The notes under the pieces are model-generated. The model had not been told where the DNA came from. It did no database searches and saw nothing but the letters and a program-made list of their open reading frames with translations. From the NCBI GenBank assembly GCA_035495855.1, contig DATJFD010000024.1:1-31074 (forward strand): 31,074 bases of DNA. The letters are read 5' to 3'. This document shows positions 1 to 9,080 of this stretch, piece after piece (within the stretch, counting starts at the first letter, position 1; each line of letters opens with the position of its first letter). This DNA comes from JAHFIW01 sp035495855. Its GTDB lineage: Bacteria; Patescibacteriota; Patescibacteriia; SG8-24. A program made the position numbers and the translations under genes.

Positions 1-372
1 CGGAAAGAACGCGCGTACCCTATCATGTCGGCCGGTTTTTTCAATCCCTCGGCCATGGCAACATGGCCGCCGGCTGCCATGGGGGAACGGGCTGGAATGG
101 GCTTATATCGTGTCGTACAATATATCTTAGACGACACATGACAAGGCGGATGGGCTGAAAAGGACTGCCCCGGACGGGACTTGTCTCCCGGGCCTTATTT
201 TTGTGGCGTGCTCATTGCATGGAGGATTCTCGGCATTGATGATGCGTTGCGCCGTGGTTCGGTTCGTGCGGATCCAACTGACGCCGCGTCGTCATGTCTG
301 CATGACCGTGGCACTCATTAATTTGGCTAGGTTGAGCTATTTTTGCTATGTTGAGCTAAAAAAAGACCCGCG
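1..372. other. Gene-free left edge with candidate RNA structures
   Basis: I see no convincing coding region here. A GTG-started frame from 203 runs antisense through the gene at 373-744 and has no SD. The stretch holds a perfect 7-bp hairpin with a GCAA (GNRA) tetraloop at 51-68 (GGCCATG/CATGGCC), the dyad at 110-137, a weak hairpin around 169-192 (CCCGG/CCGGG) followed by TTATTTTT at 196-202, and a direct repeat GTTGAGCTA at 331-339 and 350-358. Together 51-202 could be a small structured RNA ending in a weak terminator, or the 3' flank of a gene outside the window. No known RNA family was recognised. Confidence 0.4.
110..137. promoter_or_regulatory. Inverted repeat, possible operator
   Basis: GTGTCGT (110-116) is perfectly inverted as ACGACAC (131-137) around an AT-rich 14-bp centre. 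TACAAT at 116-121 inside the dyad could serve as a plus-strand -10 box, but no good -35 was seen. The layout fits an operator over a promoter or a hairpin in a transcript. The cognate regulator is unknown. Confidence 0.3.
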
Positions 373-383
373 TCAGACGGGTC
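358..383 (-). terminator. Rho-independent terminator of the zinc-finger gene
   Basis: Stem GACCCG/CGGGTC (365-370 with 378-383), seven-base loop, and a run of seven A on the plus strand (358-364) that reads as U7 in the minus transcript. The TGA stop at 373-375 lies in the loop, so the terminator overlaps the end of the coding region. Confidence 0.8.
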
Positions 384-744
384 CGAAAGCGTCATGGGGG
401 ATGGTCCAGTCGTCCTCGATGGCCAGGAGCGAACGGAGCTTGTGTCCCCCGCCTTCCGTGCCCTCGGCGTAGGCCGCGGGCATCAATTGGAATTTGCGGC
501 CGGGCCAGCGGCGCTTGAGCTCGGCGATTGCGGGGCCGAGGTCCTTCTCGCGGTCCCAGCAGCGCAGCTCGAGCACGAGCGGCTCCCTGGAGAGCGTGGT
601 CAGGCGGTGCGTGATGCGATGCTTGCGGCTTTCCATGGCCGGGAACGCCTGGCCGCATTCAGGGCAGGTCCAGGGCTCCCGTCCGAGCTTCTCGGCGCGG
701 GACATCCTCGCGGCTTCGGCGATCATCTCCAGCAATTTGAACAT
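373..744 (-). CDS. Small protein with a C2H2-like zinc finger
   Basis: A 123-residue protein of unknown function. Residues Cys27, Cys30, His42 and His46 form C-x2-C-x11-H-x3-H, one residue shorter than the classical C2H2 spacing, within a CPECGQAF segment. The first 20 residues look helical. Residues 50-120 are a mixed alpha/beta region with no family I recognise. The start at 744 is chosen because an ideal SD, TAAGGAGG, lies six bases upstream; a longer reading frame upstream lacks one. The gene is monocistronic, divergent from the membrane protein at 880, with its own terminator. A nucleic-acid-binding role is possible from the finger alone but is an inference. Confidence 0.8.
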   Translation of the reverse strand: MFKLLEMIAEAARMSRAEKLGREPWTCPECGQAFPAMESRKHRITHRLTTLSREPLVLELRCWDREKDLGPAIAELKRRWPGRKFQLMPAAYAEGTEGGGHKLRSLLAIEDDWTIPHDAFGPV

Positions 745-808
745 CGTCGCCTCCTTATAAGGAAAGGGCTGGGGACGTTGTAGCACGGCCGCGGCGAAAT
801 GCACACCG

Positions 809-837
809 TTGACGCGAAGCGGCGCCGGGTCTATCCT
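809..837 (+). promoter_or_regulatory. Sigma70-type promoter for the gene at 880
   Basis: -35 TTGACG (809-814), 17-bp spacer, -10 TATCCT (832-837). It lies about 40 bp upstream of the start codon at 880 and of the SD AAAGGAGG. Confidence 0.6.
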
Positions 838-879
838 GCCCGCGACGCCGAACCCGCACCCGCACAAAGGAGGGCTCCA

Positions 880-1167
880 ATGTCCGTCTGCTCGATGATC
901 CTCGTGACGCTCCTCGGTACGCCGCTGGCCATCCTCGGCCTCGCGCTCCTGTACAAGGGCCTGCAGCGCCTCGCCGCGCGCCTCAGAACGTCGGAGGCCC
1001 CGCGACTGCCCGTCGGCGCGCGTTACGCGCCGGCGCTGATCACCGCCATGCTGGCGCTCGCGATGGGCGTCGGCATCGGCCAGGGCTGGCGGACGTCGCA
1101 TCCGTGCCAGCAGGCAACCGCCGCGGCCGGCAAGCTCCCGCAGGTCCTCGCCTGTCTGGCGAAATGA
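880..1167 (+). CDS. Small two-helix membrane protein
   Basis: A 95-residue protein of unknown function. Hydrophobic segments at about residues 6-25 and 49-69 are predicted membrane helices, separated by a basic stretch rich in Arg. The C-terminal 25 residues contain two Cys (76 and 92). The ATG at 880 is preferred to an upstream ATG at 799 because the SD AAAGGAGG sits directly before it and the promoter at 809-837 lies inside the longer version. The gene stands alone, with its own promoter and terminator, and converges on ftsH. Confidence 0.7.
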   Translation: MSVCSMILVTLLGTPLAILGLALLYKGLQRLAARLRTSEAPRLPVGARYAPALITAMLALAMGVGIGQGWRTSHPCQQATAAAGKLPQVLACLAK

Positions 1168-1191
1168 AGAACGAAGACGTTCCATCTTCCG

Positions 1192-1225
1192 GACGTCCGC
1201 CGCGCGCGGACGTCTCTATTTTTTT
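1192..1225 (+). terminator. Rho-independent terminator of the gene at 880
   Basis: Perfect 9-bp stem GACGTCCGC/GCGGACGTC (1192-1200 with 1206-1214), five-base loop, then TCTATTTTTTT ending at 1225. Confidence 0.85.
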
Positions 1226-1227
1226 AC

Positions 1228-1260
1228 AAAAGAAAAACCCTCCGCACGAAGTGCGGAGGG
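1228..1260 (-). terminator. Rho-independent terminator of ftsH
   Basis: Perfect 10-bp stem CCCTCCGCAC/GTGCGGAGGG (1238-1247 with 1251-1260) with a three-base loop. The A-rich stretch 1228-1237 on the plus strand gives the U tract in the minus transcript. It begins five bases after the ftsH stop and is back-to-back with the plus-strand terminator. Confidence 0.85.
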
Positions 1261-1265
1261 TGCGT

Positions 1266-3050
<1,785 letters not shown>

Positions 3051-3164
3051 GATGGTCTCTCCTTCGAATGTCAAAAGACCGTTCGGACGGCCAAAAGGGA
3101 CGTCTCATGCACCTTAACCAGCCGGGAGAGAACATGCAACGTGCCGCTCCCCCGCCCTCCCCTC

Positions 3165-4268
3165 TTACTGCGCTGCGTCCTTCAGACGGAAGAAAATGCG
3201 CTCATTGTAGCGGAGATCCACGTATTCGAGCGCCGGGCGCCGGGCGCCGATCTTTTCTTTGAGCACGAGCGAAAGGCGCTCGGCCTGGACGTCGAAGGGC
3301 GACGCCGTGGCGAGGTAGACATGCCAGCCGGAGGCCATGAGCGCGTCCACGGAGTCGGCCGTCTCGTCAGGCGTGAACCAGCGGACGGGTTCGCCGGCCA
3401 CGTCGGGCAGGCGCGCGCTGGCCTGGAGCACCAGGCCGACGGTCGCCGCGGAAAAGGCCTGGCTGCCCGGTATCGACACGTCGCGATGCGCGTCGTCGGT
3501 GCGCTTGTCCAGGATGAGCGGCCAGGCGTTCTTGGGGGCGGGTTTCTCCGGCTCCTTGGGCGGCACCGCCGGTTCCTGCTTGCCCTTGGCGGGCGCGGCT
3601 TTCGCCGGAGGCGGCGCGGGCGCTGGCGCGGGCGGCGCGGCGACGTCCATGGATTCCGCGCCGAGCCCCTGCACCGACACGGCCTCGAGACCCGGCGGGA
3701 GGTCGCCCATGAGCGACAGCTCCTTGCCGGAGAGCTCGCGGATCACGAAGCCGGACTCGTCGAGCGCGTACAGGCGGCCGTCGCGCTCGAGCGCGGCCTT
3801 GGTCGTCTTCTCGCGCACGGTGACGATGACCGTGCCCGGCAGCTTCTTGCCGATGTCGACGCCGGAAAGGTAGATGGTCTTCTCGATAGCTTTGCGGGCG
3901 GCGCCTTCGCCGAAGAACAGTATGTTGCGGCGCGGGAAGATCAGCGTCGAGCCGGACGCGTAATCCTCGAGCGCTTTGCGCACGTTCTCTTCGGTCGGGC
4001 CGGACGCGCCCTGCACCTCGAACGAGGCGATGCGCAGCGCCGGGCTCCAGATGACGTACCAGGCGGCGCCGGCGGCGAGCGCGAGGGCGACGATGCCGGC
4101 GATGAGCCGCACGGGCACCGGCCCGCCTCCGGAAGAACGGCGCAGCGAAGAGCGGTTGCCGCGCAGCAAGCGTCCCGCGGCGCGCGGGAACAACGGGTTC
4201 CCGTACCGCTGGCGGTGGAAGTCGCGGAACTTTCGCTGTCGGGTGCCGTGTCTCCAGGGCGTGCTCAT
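3165..4268 (-). CDS. ftsQ: Cell division protein FtsQ/DivIB
   Basis: Divisome protein of 367 residues with a short cytoplasmic N terminus, one membrane helix and an outside domain. A basic cytoplasmic region (1-50) is followed by a helix at about 54-75 and a POTRA-type domain starting near LRIASFEVQGA (78-88), where FtsQ proteins carry their conserved beta strand. A Pro/Ala/Lys-rich linker at about 207-245 divides the extracytoplasmic part and is not typical of the family. The ATG overlaps the ddl stop as ATGA, so translation is probably coupled to ddl; no SD is present. The order alr-ddl-ftsQ follows the common clustering of peptidoglycan and division genes, although no ftsA or ftsZ follows. 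Confidence 0.85.
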   Translation of the reverse strand: MSTPWRHGTRQRKFRDFHRQRYGNPLFPRAAGRLLRGNRSSLRRSSGGGPVPVRLIAGIVALALAAGAAWYVIWSPALRIASFEVQGASGPTEENVRKALEDYASGSTLIFPRRNILFFGEGAARKAIEKTIYLSGVDIGKKLPGTVIVTVREKTTKAALERDGRLYALDESGFVIRELSGKELSLMGDLPPGLEAVSVQGLGAESMDVAAPPAPAPAPPPAKAAPAKGKQEPAVPPKEPEKPAPKNAWPLILDKRTDDAHRDVSIPGSQAFSAATVGLVLQASARLPDVAGEPVRWFTPDETADSVDALMASGWHVYLATASPFDVQAERLSLVLKEKIGARRPALEYVDLRYNERIFFRLKDAAQ

Positions 4269-5401
4269 GCGCGTGCGCGTGCGGGCTTGGCGGGCTTCTT
4301 GGCCGGCGCCGGTTCGTAGGACCTCGAGATGGCGCGCTTGGCCATGGCGGCGTCGAGCGCGATGGCCACGAGCCGGTCGAGGAGTTCGGGGTACGGGAGG
4401 CCGGAGGCGGCCCAGAGCTTCGGATACATGCTGATGGAGGTGAAGCCCGGCAGCGTGTTGATCTCGTTGACCACGATGTCGAGGGATTCGGGGCCCACGA
4501 AGCAATCGACGCGCGCCATGCCTTCCGCGCCAAGCGCGGCGAAGGTGGCGAGCGCGTAGCCGCGGATCCGCTCGGTGAGCGCCTGCGGCAGGTCGGCCGG
4601 GACGATCGTCGCCGACTTCCCGTCGACGTACTTGGCGTTGTAGTCGTAGAACTCGTTCGAGGGGACGATCTCGCCGAGCACCGAAGCGGTCGGCGTCGCG
4701 CCCCCGAGCACCGCGCATTCGATCTCGCGCGCCTTGGGCACGGCCTTCTCGACGATGGCGGTCGCGTCGTACGCGTGCGCCAGGGCGATGGCGTCGGCGA
4801 GCTCCCGCAGATGATGCGCCTTGGAGACGCCGACCGAGGAGCCGAGGTTGGCCGGTTTCACGAAGCACGGAAAGCCGAGCGTCTTGGCGATCTCGCCCGT
4901 GAGGGAGGCGCGGTCCTTCTTCCAGGCGGCGGCCCCGAAGGCGATGAACGGAACGACGGGCAGGCCCGCCTGCGCGAGCAGCCGTTTCTGCACGGCCTTG
5001 TCCATGCCGACCGAGGAGCCGAGCACGCCGGAGCCCACGTAGGCGTGGCCCGCGAGCTCGAGGAGGCCCTGGAGGCAGCCGTCCTCGCCGTAGGTGCCAT
5101 GGACGATCGGGAAGACGACGTCGATGCGCTCCGCCGGCTTGCCGTTCTCGTCGAGCAGATGCCCGACCGAAGCGTCCGGCACGAGATGGCGGCGCGCGCC
5201 TTTCGCGAGGCCTTTCCTGCGGTCCGCCGGCAGGATCGACGGGTCGAGCGACCAGCGGCCGCGCTTGTCGATGCGGACGGGTACGACGTCGTACTTCTTC
5301 GGGTCGAGCGCGGCGGCGATGGAGGTCGCGGACTGCACCGAGACCTCGTGTTCGCCGGAGCGGCCTCCGAAGACCAGGATGAGCGAAAGCGTGCGGGACA
5401 T
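4265..5401 (-). CDS. ddl: D-alanine--D-alanine ligase
   Basis: Cytoplasmic ATP-grasp enzyme of 378 residues that joins two D-alanines for the peptidoglycan stem peptide, using the product of the neighbouring alr. Visible signatures are GGRSGEHEVS (12-21), HGTYGEDG, GSSVGMDK, the ATP-binding KPANLGSSVGVSK, the omega-loop EFYDYNAKY, and the metal-binding NEINTLPGFT. The Tyr ending the omega-loop motif is the form associated with D-Ala-D-Ala rather than D-Ala-D-lactate ligases. The C-terminal 15 residues are Lys/Ala/Pro-rich and probably dispensable. There is no SD; the start is preceded by CCTT and by a heptad-repeat element filling the gap to alr. Confidence 0.96.
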   Translation of the reverse strand: MSRTLSLILVFGGRSGEHEVSVQSATSIAAALDPKKYDVVPVRIDKRGRWSLDPSILPADRRKGLAKGARRHLVPDASVGHLLDENGKPAERIDVVFPIVHGTYGEDGCLQGLLELAGHAYVGSGVLGSSVGMDKAVQKRLLAQAGLPVVPFIAFGAAAWKKDRASLTGEIAKTLGFPCFVKPANLGSSVGVSKAHHLRELADAIALAHAYDATAIVEKAVPKAREIECAVLGGATPTASVLGEIVPSNEFYDYNAKYVDGKSATIVPADLPQALTERIRGYALATFAALGAEGMARVDCFVGPESLDIVVNEINTLPGFTSISMYPKLWAASGLPYPELLDRLVAIALDAAMAKRAISRSYEPAPAKKPAKPARARA

Positions 5402-5406
5402 AAGGT

Positions 5407-5484
5407 GAGCTTTGAGCTGCGAGCTTTGAGCTGCGAGCGGGCTTCCGCGGAAGCTCGAAGCTCGCCGCTCGAAGCTCGAAGCTT
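5407..5484. repeat. Heptad inverted-repeat element, alr-ddl spacer
   Basis: Five 7-bp units of the GAGCTTT/GAGCTGC type run from 5407, and five complementary units of the GAAGCTC type run to 5484, meeting at a CCGCGG centre (5445-5450). Each arm is about 38 nt and pairs imperfectly with the other, giving one long hairpin. The element fills the spacer: it ends one base before the alr stop codon and starts five bases from the ddl ATG. Confidence 0.9.
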
Positions 5485-5485
5485 G

Positions 5486-6628
5486 TTAGGGGGTCAGGAC
5501 GCGCGGGGTGAGCGGGTTGATGCGGGTGACGATCTCGTAATTGATGGTGCCGGTGGCGGAGGCGAGGTCCTCGGCGGCGATGGCGTCCGCGCCCTGCCGA
5601 CCGATGAGCGTGACCTCGTCCTCGATCTTCACGCCGGGGATGTCGGTCACGTCGACCACGCACATGTTCATGCAGACCCGGCCGAGCACTTTGGCGCGCC
5701 TGCCGCGGACGAGCACGCGCCCGACCGAGGAGAGGCCGCGGTCGAAGCCGTCCCAGTAGCCGACCGGGATGACCGCCACCTTGGAGCGGCGCGCGAGGCG
5801 TTCGGTGAGGCCGTAGCTCACCGGCGCGCCCTCGGGCAGGTCCTTCACCTGCGCCACGACGGTCTTCCAGGAGAGCGCGGGCCGGAGCGTCGGCGTCCTC
5901 CCCTTCTGGCCGGCGGACACCTTCGTCTCCTTCGACGGCCACAGGCCGTAGAGCGCGATGCCGGAGCGGACCATGGCGTAGTGCGTCTCCGGGAACAGCA
6001 GGACGGCGGCGCTGCAGGCGCTGTGCACCATCGGCGGCTTCACGCCCGCCTTGGCGAGCAGTTTCACCATTGCCTCGAACTTCCCGCGCTGGCCCATGGC
6101 GTACGAGGAATCGGTGGTGTCCTCGATGTTGGCGTAGTGCGTGGAGACGCCTTCGACCTCCACGGTCTTGAGGCGCTTGAGGTAGTCGGCGAAGGCGGGC
6201 AGGTCGCGCTCCAGGATGCCCTGGCGCGACGTGCCGGTCTCGAGCTTGAGATGGACCTTGGCCGGGCGGCGGCGCGTGCCGGCCTTGGCCAGGCGCGCCA
6301 CGTTCTCGCGGTTATAGACGATCTGGCTGAAGCCCTGCCGCACCGCGCGGGCGGCGTCGGCGAAGGGCGTGTAGCCGAGGATGAGCACGGGCTTCTTCGT
6401 GCCGGCCTTGCGGACGATCTCCGCCTCGCGCAGCGCGTCCACGCCGAACCAGTCGACCGGGGCCTTGGCGAGCGCGGCGACCGTCTCCGGGATGCCGTGG
6501 CCGTAGGCGTTCGATTTCACGACCGCCATGAGCGCGGTGTCGCGGCCGGCCGCGCGCTTGAGCGTCTCGGCGTTCTCGGCGAGCGCGGAACGCGAAACTT
6601 CGACCCACGTCTTGGCGGGTCTTTCCAT
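5486..6628 (-). CDS. alr: Alanine racemase
   Basis: PLP enzyme of 380 residues interconverting L- and D-alanine for cell-wall synthesis. The PLP lysine is Lys38 in AVVKSNAYGHG. The second catalytic base is probably Tyr272 in VSYG. GYWDG (290-294) replaces the usual GYADG, and CMNM (319-322) stands where many family members have CMDQ. NYEIVTRI near the C terminus is typical. The ATG at 6628 gives the normal family N terminus (TWVEV close to the start). An in-frame ATG at 6688 has an AGGA eight bases upstream and overlaps the serS stop. It would add 20 residues encoded largely by the heptad repeat, so the real start is uncertain. Confidence 0.93.
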   Translation of the reverse strand: MERPAKTWVEVSRSALAENAETLKRAAGRDTALMAVVKSNAYGHGIPETVAALAKAPVDWFGVDALREAEIVRKAGTKKPVLILGYTPFADAARAVRQGFSQIVYNRENVARLAKAGTRRRPAKVHLKLETGTSRQGILERDLPAFADYLKRLKTVEVEGVSTHYANIEDTTDSSYAMGQRGKFEAMVKLLAKAGVKPPMVHSACSAAVLLFPETHYAMVRSGIALYGLWPSKETKVSAGQKGRTPTLRPALSWKTVVAQVKDLPEGAPVSYGLTERLARRSKVAVIPVGYWDGFDRGLSSVGRVLVRGRRAKVLGRVCMNMCVVDVTDIPGVKIEDEVTLIGRQGADAIAAEDLASATGTINYEIVTRINPLTPRVLTP

Positions 6629-6663
6629 GAGCTTCGAGCTTCGAGCTTCGAGCTTCGAGCGGA
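6629..6663. repeat. Heptad tandem repeat upstream of alr
   Basis: Four perfect GAGCTTC units (6629-6656) plus one variant GAGCGGA, abutting the alr ATG at 6628 with no gap. There is only one arm here; a weak partner CGAAGTT follows. If alr starts at 6688 this repeat is coding. Confidence 0.9.
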
Positions 6664-6681
6664 CGAAGTTGGCGGTTCGGG

Positions 6682-7971
6682 TCAGCATCGGGGCGTTCCT
6701 ATCACCGTGCGTCCTGCCATGAACGGCACGAGCGCCTCCGGCACGCCGATGGAGCCGTCCTCGCGCTGGTGGTTCTCGATGAGCGCGATGAGCGTGCGGC
6801 CGAGCGCGATGGCGGTGGCGTCGTTGGTGTGCGCGAACTCGCTGCCGCCGGCCCGGCGCTTCACGCGCGTGCCGAGGCGCCGCGCCTGGTAGTCCGTCAT
6901 GAGGTCGGAGGTGTGCGTTTCGCGGTAGCGCTGCTGGCCGGGCATCCAGGATTCGATGTCGATCTGGCGCGCGTCGGGGCCGCCCATGTCGCCGGTGCAG
7001 ATCTGCACGACCTGGTACGGGATGCGCAGCGCCTGCAGGAAATGCTCCTGGAGCGCGACGAACAGGTCCTGCTCGGCGAGCGACTGCTCGCCCGCGGAGA
7101 ACGATTCCATCTCGATCTTGTCGAACTGGTGGAGGCGCAGGATGCCCTTGGTGTCCTTGCCGTAGGAGCCGGCCTCGCGGCGGAAGGCGGCCGTGCAGGC
7201 GACGTAGCGCAGCGGCAGCGCGGCCTCGTCGAGCGTCTCGTCCATATGCATGGGCCCGAGGGTGTGCTCGGCGCTGCCGATGAGGTAGAGGTCGTCGCTC
7301 GGGATGTGGTAGCGCTCCTCGCGCGGTTCGAGGCGGGCCATGCGCTGGAACACCTCCGGCTTGATCATGAGCGGCGGGACGACGGGGACGAACGGCGTCG
7401 ACGGCGCCGACAGGCCGTTCGCGGCAATGATGGCCTCGAGCGCCCCTTTGTCGGTGAGCACCGAGAAGACGTAGGAGATGATCGCCTGCTGTAAGAGCAC
7501 GAGATCGCCCTTGAGGTACGTGAACCGCGCGCCGGTCACTTCGGCGCCGAGCTCGTTGTCGATCATGCCGTGGAGCTTGCCGAGCTCGACGTGGTCTTTG
7601 GGCGTGAACGCGAACTTCGTCGGCTCGCCCCAGGTGCGGATGACCACGTTGCCGCTCTCGTCGGGACCGACCGGCGTGCCGTCGACGGGCACGTTGGGGA
7701 GTTTCAGCAGCAGCGGCTGCATCTTGGCGTCGAGCGCGGTCATCGTCTCCTCGAGCGCGCCGAGCTCGCCCTTGAGGCGCTTGCCGTTCTCGATGTCCTT
7801 CGCCTTCGAGGCCTCGTTGCGCTGGCGGTTGATCTCCTCGATCTTGGCCTGCAACGACTTGCGCTCCGCGTCGAGCGCGAGCAGCGCGTCGACGTCCACG
7901 TCGACGTTCTTGTTCTTGGCCGCGGTGCGGACCTTGTCGGGATTCTCGCGGATGAATTTGATGTCGAGCAT
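6682..7971 (-). CDS. serS: Seryl-tRNA synthetase
   Basis: Class II synthetase of 429 residues charging tRNA-Ser. The N-terminal third forms the long antiparallel coiled coil that grips the tRNA arm (about residues 30-100, rich in Lys/Glu/Arg). The catalytic domain shows motif 2 with FRREAGSYGKDTKG and motif 3 near the C terminus (NDATAIALGRTL, then EDGSIGVPEALVPFM). The length is normal for the family. The start at 7971 begins MLDIKFIRENP, the usual SerS opening. There is no SD and T lies at -1. A terminator-like hairpin stands only 17 bases before the start, downstream of a good promoter. The stop overlaps the alternative alr ATG at 6688. Confidence 0.97.
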   Translation of the reverse strand: MLDIKFIRENPDKVRTAAKNKNVDVDVDALLALDAERKSLQAKIEEINRQRNEASKAKDIENGKRLKGELGALEETMTALDAKMQPLLLKLPNVPVDGTPVGPDESGNVVIRTWGEPTKFAFTPKDHVELGKLHGMIDNELGAEVTGARFTYLKGDLVLLQQAIISYVFSVLTDKGALEAIIAANGLSAPSTPFVPVVPPLMIKPEVFQRMARLEPREERYHIPSDDLYLIGSAEHTLGPMHMDETLDEAALPLRYVACTAAFRREAGSYGKDTKGILRLHQFDKIEMESFSAGEQSLAEQDLFVALQEHFLQALRIPYQVVQICTGDMGGPDARQIDIESWMPGQQRYRETHTSDLMTDYQARRLGTRVKRRAGGSEFAHTNDATAIALGRTLIALIENHQREDGSIGVPEALVPFMAGRTVIGTPRC

Positions 7972-7987
7972 AGGACGGCGAAACAAG

Positions 7988-8010
7988 AAAAAGGCGGTGC
8001 GGTTACCGCC
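7988..8010 (-). terminator. Terminator-like hairpin in the serS leader (possible attenuator)
   Basis: In the minus transcript, GGCGGT pairs with ACCGCC (8005-8010 with 7993-7998) across a six-base loop and is followed by U5. It lies between the predicted serS promoter (8015-8043) and the serS ATG (7971), so it would end the serS transcript unless bypassed. The shape is that of an intrinsic terminator; the attenuator role is inferred. Confidence 0.55.
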
Positions 8011-8014
8011 TCCC

Positions 8015-8043
8015 ATGATGCCACGGACTCCCCCGCTTGACAA
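8015..8043 (-). promoter_or_regulatory. Candidate promoter for serS-alr-ddl-ftsQ
   Basis: On the minus strand: -35 TTGTCA (8038-8043), 17-bp spacer, -10 CATCAT (8015-8020). The expected transcript start is near 8008, at the base of the terminator-like hairpin. Only 17 bp lie between that hairpin and serS, so no promoter fits downstream of it. Confidence 0.5.
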
Positions 8044-8081
8044 CCTGGAGGTCGAAGTCTGGAAATCAGCGATGTTGAGCG

Positions 8082-8105
8082 AAAAACCGCGCTTATGCCG
8101 CGGTT
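8082..8105 (-). terminator. Rho-independent terminator of the mre-greA-lysS transcription unit
   Basis: 7-bp stem AACCGCG/CGCGGTT (8085-8091 with 8099-8105), seven-base loop, U5 in the minus transcript. It starts one base after the stop codon at 8107-8109. Confidence 0.75.
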
Positions 8106-8106
8106 C

Positions 8107-8643
8107 TCACCGAGCCGGGCCCGGAGGAACGAAACGATGCGCTTTCATCCCCCGCCGTTCGTTCTCGGACACGAGCGTCGACAGCACCGCGGAGCGGTCG
8201 GCCTTGTCCGCGACGATGCGGTCGAAGGTCGGGTCGTCGTCGACGAAGTAGACCTGGGCTCCGCGCCCGAGCATGCCGTCGATGACCGAGGGGTGATGCG
8301 TCGCGGCGACGGGCGCCACGTCGGCGAAACATTGCCATTCGTAGGACTTGCCGATCTTCTCGAAGGCCGCCGCCGGCAGCTCGTAGAGCCAGCCGCCCGG
8401 ATCGCGCCGGGCGAACTCTTCGGATGTCCCCCAGATGCAGATGTAAGCCACGTCCTGCTCGAAACCGATGCTGGAGAGCGCGTCCGCCGGGACCATGAAG
8501 AGGCTGGCGACGTCGGCGCGTTCGGTCGCGAAGACCGCGGAGCGGTGATGCACGTGGTCCTCGGACCCGTGGCGCAGGACCGGCCGCAGCGCGCCTTCGA
8601 TGCGTTCGGGGCTGCCGTGATAGAGGACGCCGGGGCCGTTCAT
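8107..8643 (-). CDS. Unidentified protein with N-terminal YHGSP motif
   Basis: A 178-residue soluble protein I could not place. It opens with VLYHGSPERIEGALRP and continues with an FATERADVASLF segment. A YHG(S/T) motif near the N terminus, followed by a strand-rich region, recalls ADP-ribosyltransferase-like folds, but this is only a resemblance. The C-terminal half contains VYFVDDDPTFDRI and ends in a basic tail. The ATG overlaps the stop of the upstream nucleotidyltransferase as ATGA, so the two are probably co-translated and may share a pathway. It is the last gene before a terminator. Confidence 0.7.
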   Translation of the reverse strand: MNGPGVLYHGSPERIEGALRPVLRHGSEDHVHHRSAVFATERADVASLFMVPADALSSIGFEQDVAYICIWGTSEEFARRDPGGWLYELPAAAFEKIGKSYEWQCFADVAPVAATHHPSVIDGMLGRGAQVYFVDDDPTFDRIVADKADRSAVLSTLVSENERRGMKAHRFVPPGPAR

Positions 8644-9080
8644 GCCTTTTCGTGCGTGCGGTGGATCTCGAGCTTCAGCCGCGAGGAAGAATACTTCGCG
8701 GTCTCGAGCCCGCCGACCTGCACGATGCGCGGCGGCTTGCGCAGGCCCGCGACCTGCGCGAGGAACTTCGGATGCGTGGCATCCTGGTCGTGGCCGACGC
8801 AGATGACGTCGGGCGCGAGGCGGCTCACGGCCGTCCAGCGCGCGCCTTTGTCGCCGAGCTCCGCGTGCGCCACGCCCTTGAGCGAAGCGACCATCTCGAG
8901 GCGTTCCTGTTCGGTGAAGAACGGCGGCCTGCCCTTCTCCGCGGCCGCCTTCTCGTCGCGCGTCACGACCACCGTCACTTCCCCGTGCTTCGCCGCCTCG
9001 CGCAGGAAGGCCATGTGCCCCGGATGGAGCAGGTCGAACACGCCGAAAACGAGGACGCGCTTTGTCTTACTTTTGCTCAT
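8640..9080 (-). CDS. Cytidylyltransferase-family nucleotidyltransferase
   Basis: A 146-residue HIGH-type nucleotidyltransferase. VFGVFDLLHPGH (11-22) is the N-terminal nucleotide-binding loop with its HxGH motif, and SSSRLK near the C terminus sits where the family has its second signature. The size matches glycerol-3-phosphate cytidylyltransferase (TagD-like) and archaeal FAD synthase (RibL-like) proteins; the sequence alone does not decide the substrate. It overlaps the end of lysS by 14 bp and the next gene by 4 bp, so it is tightly coupled to both. No SD was seen. Confidence 0.85.
   Translation of the reverse strand: MSKSKTKRVLVFGVFDLLHPGHMAFLREAAKHGEVTVVVTRDEKAAAEKGRPPFFTEQERLEMVASLKGVAHAELGDKGARWTAVSRLAPDVICVGHDQDATHPKFLAQVAGLRKPPRIVQVGGLETAKYSSSRLKLEIHRTHEKA

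Noticed and set aside
203..472. 89-residue plus-strand frame with a GTG start
   Set aside because: No SD, no recognisable motif, and its second half is antisense to the zinc-finger gene and its terminator.
4265..5401. Vancomycin-resistance type D-Ala-D-lactate ligase
   Set aside because: The omega-loop motif ends in Lys-Tyr, the form linked to D-Ala-D-Ala ligases, and no vanH/vanX-like genes are adjacent.
3165..5942. A 925-residue minus-strand frame ending in FtsQ
   Set aside because: The first two thirds are an out-of-frame shadow of ddl and alr. The FtsQ part starts at 4268, overlapping the ddl stop as ATGA.
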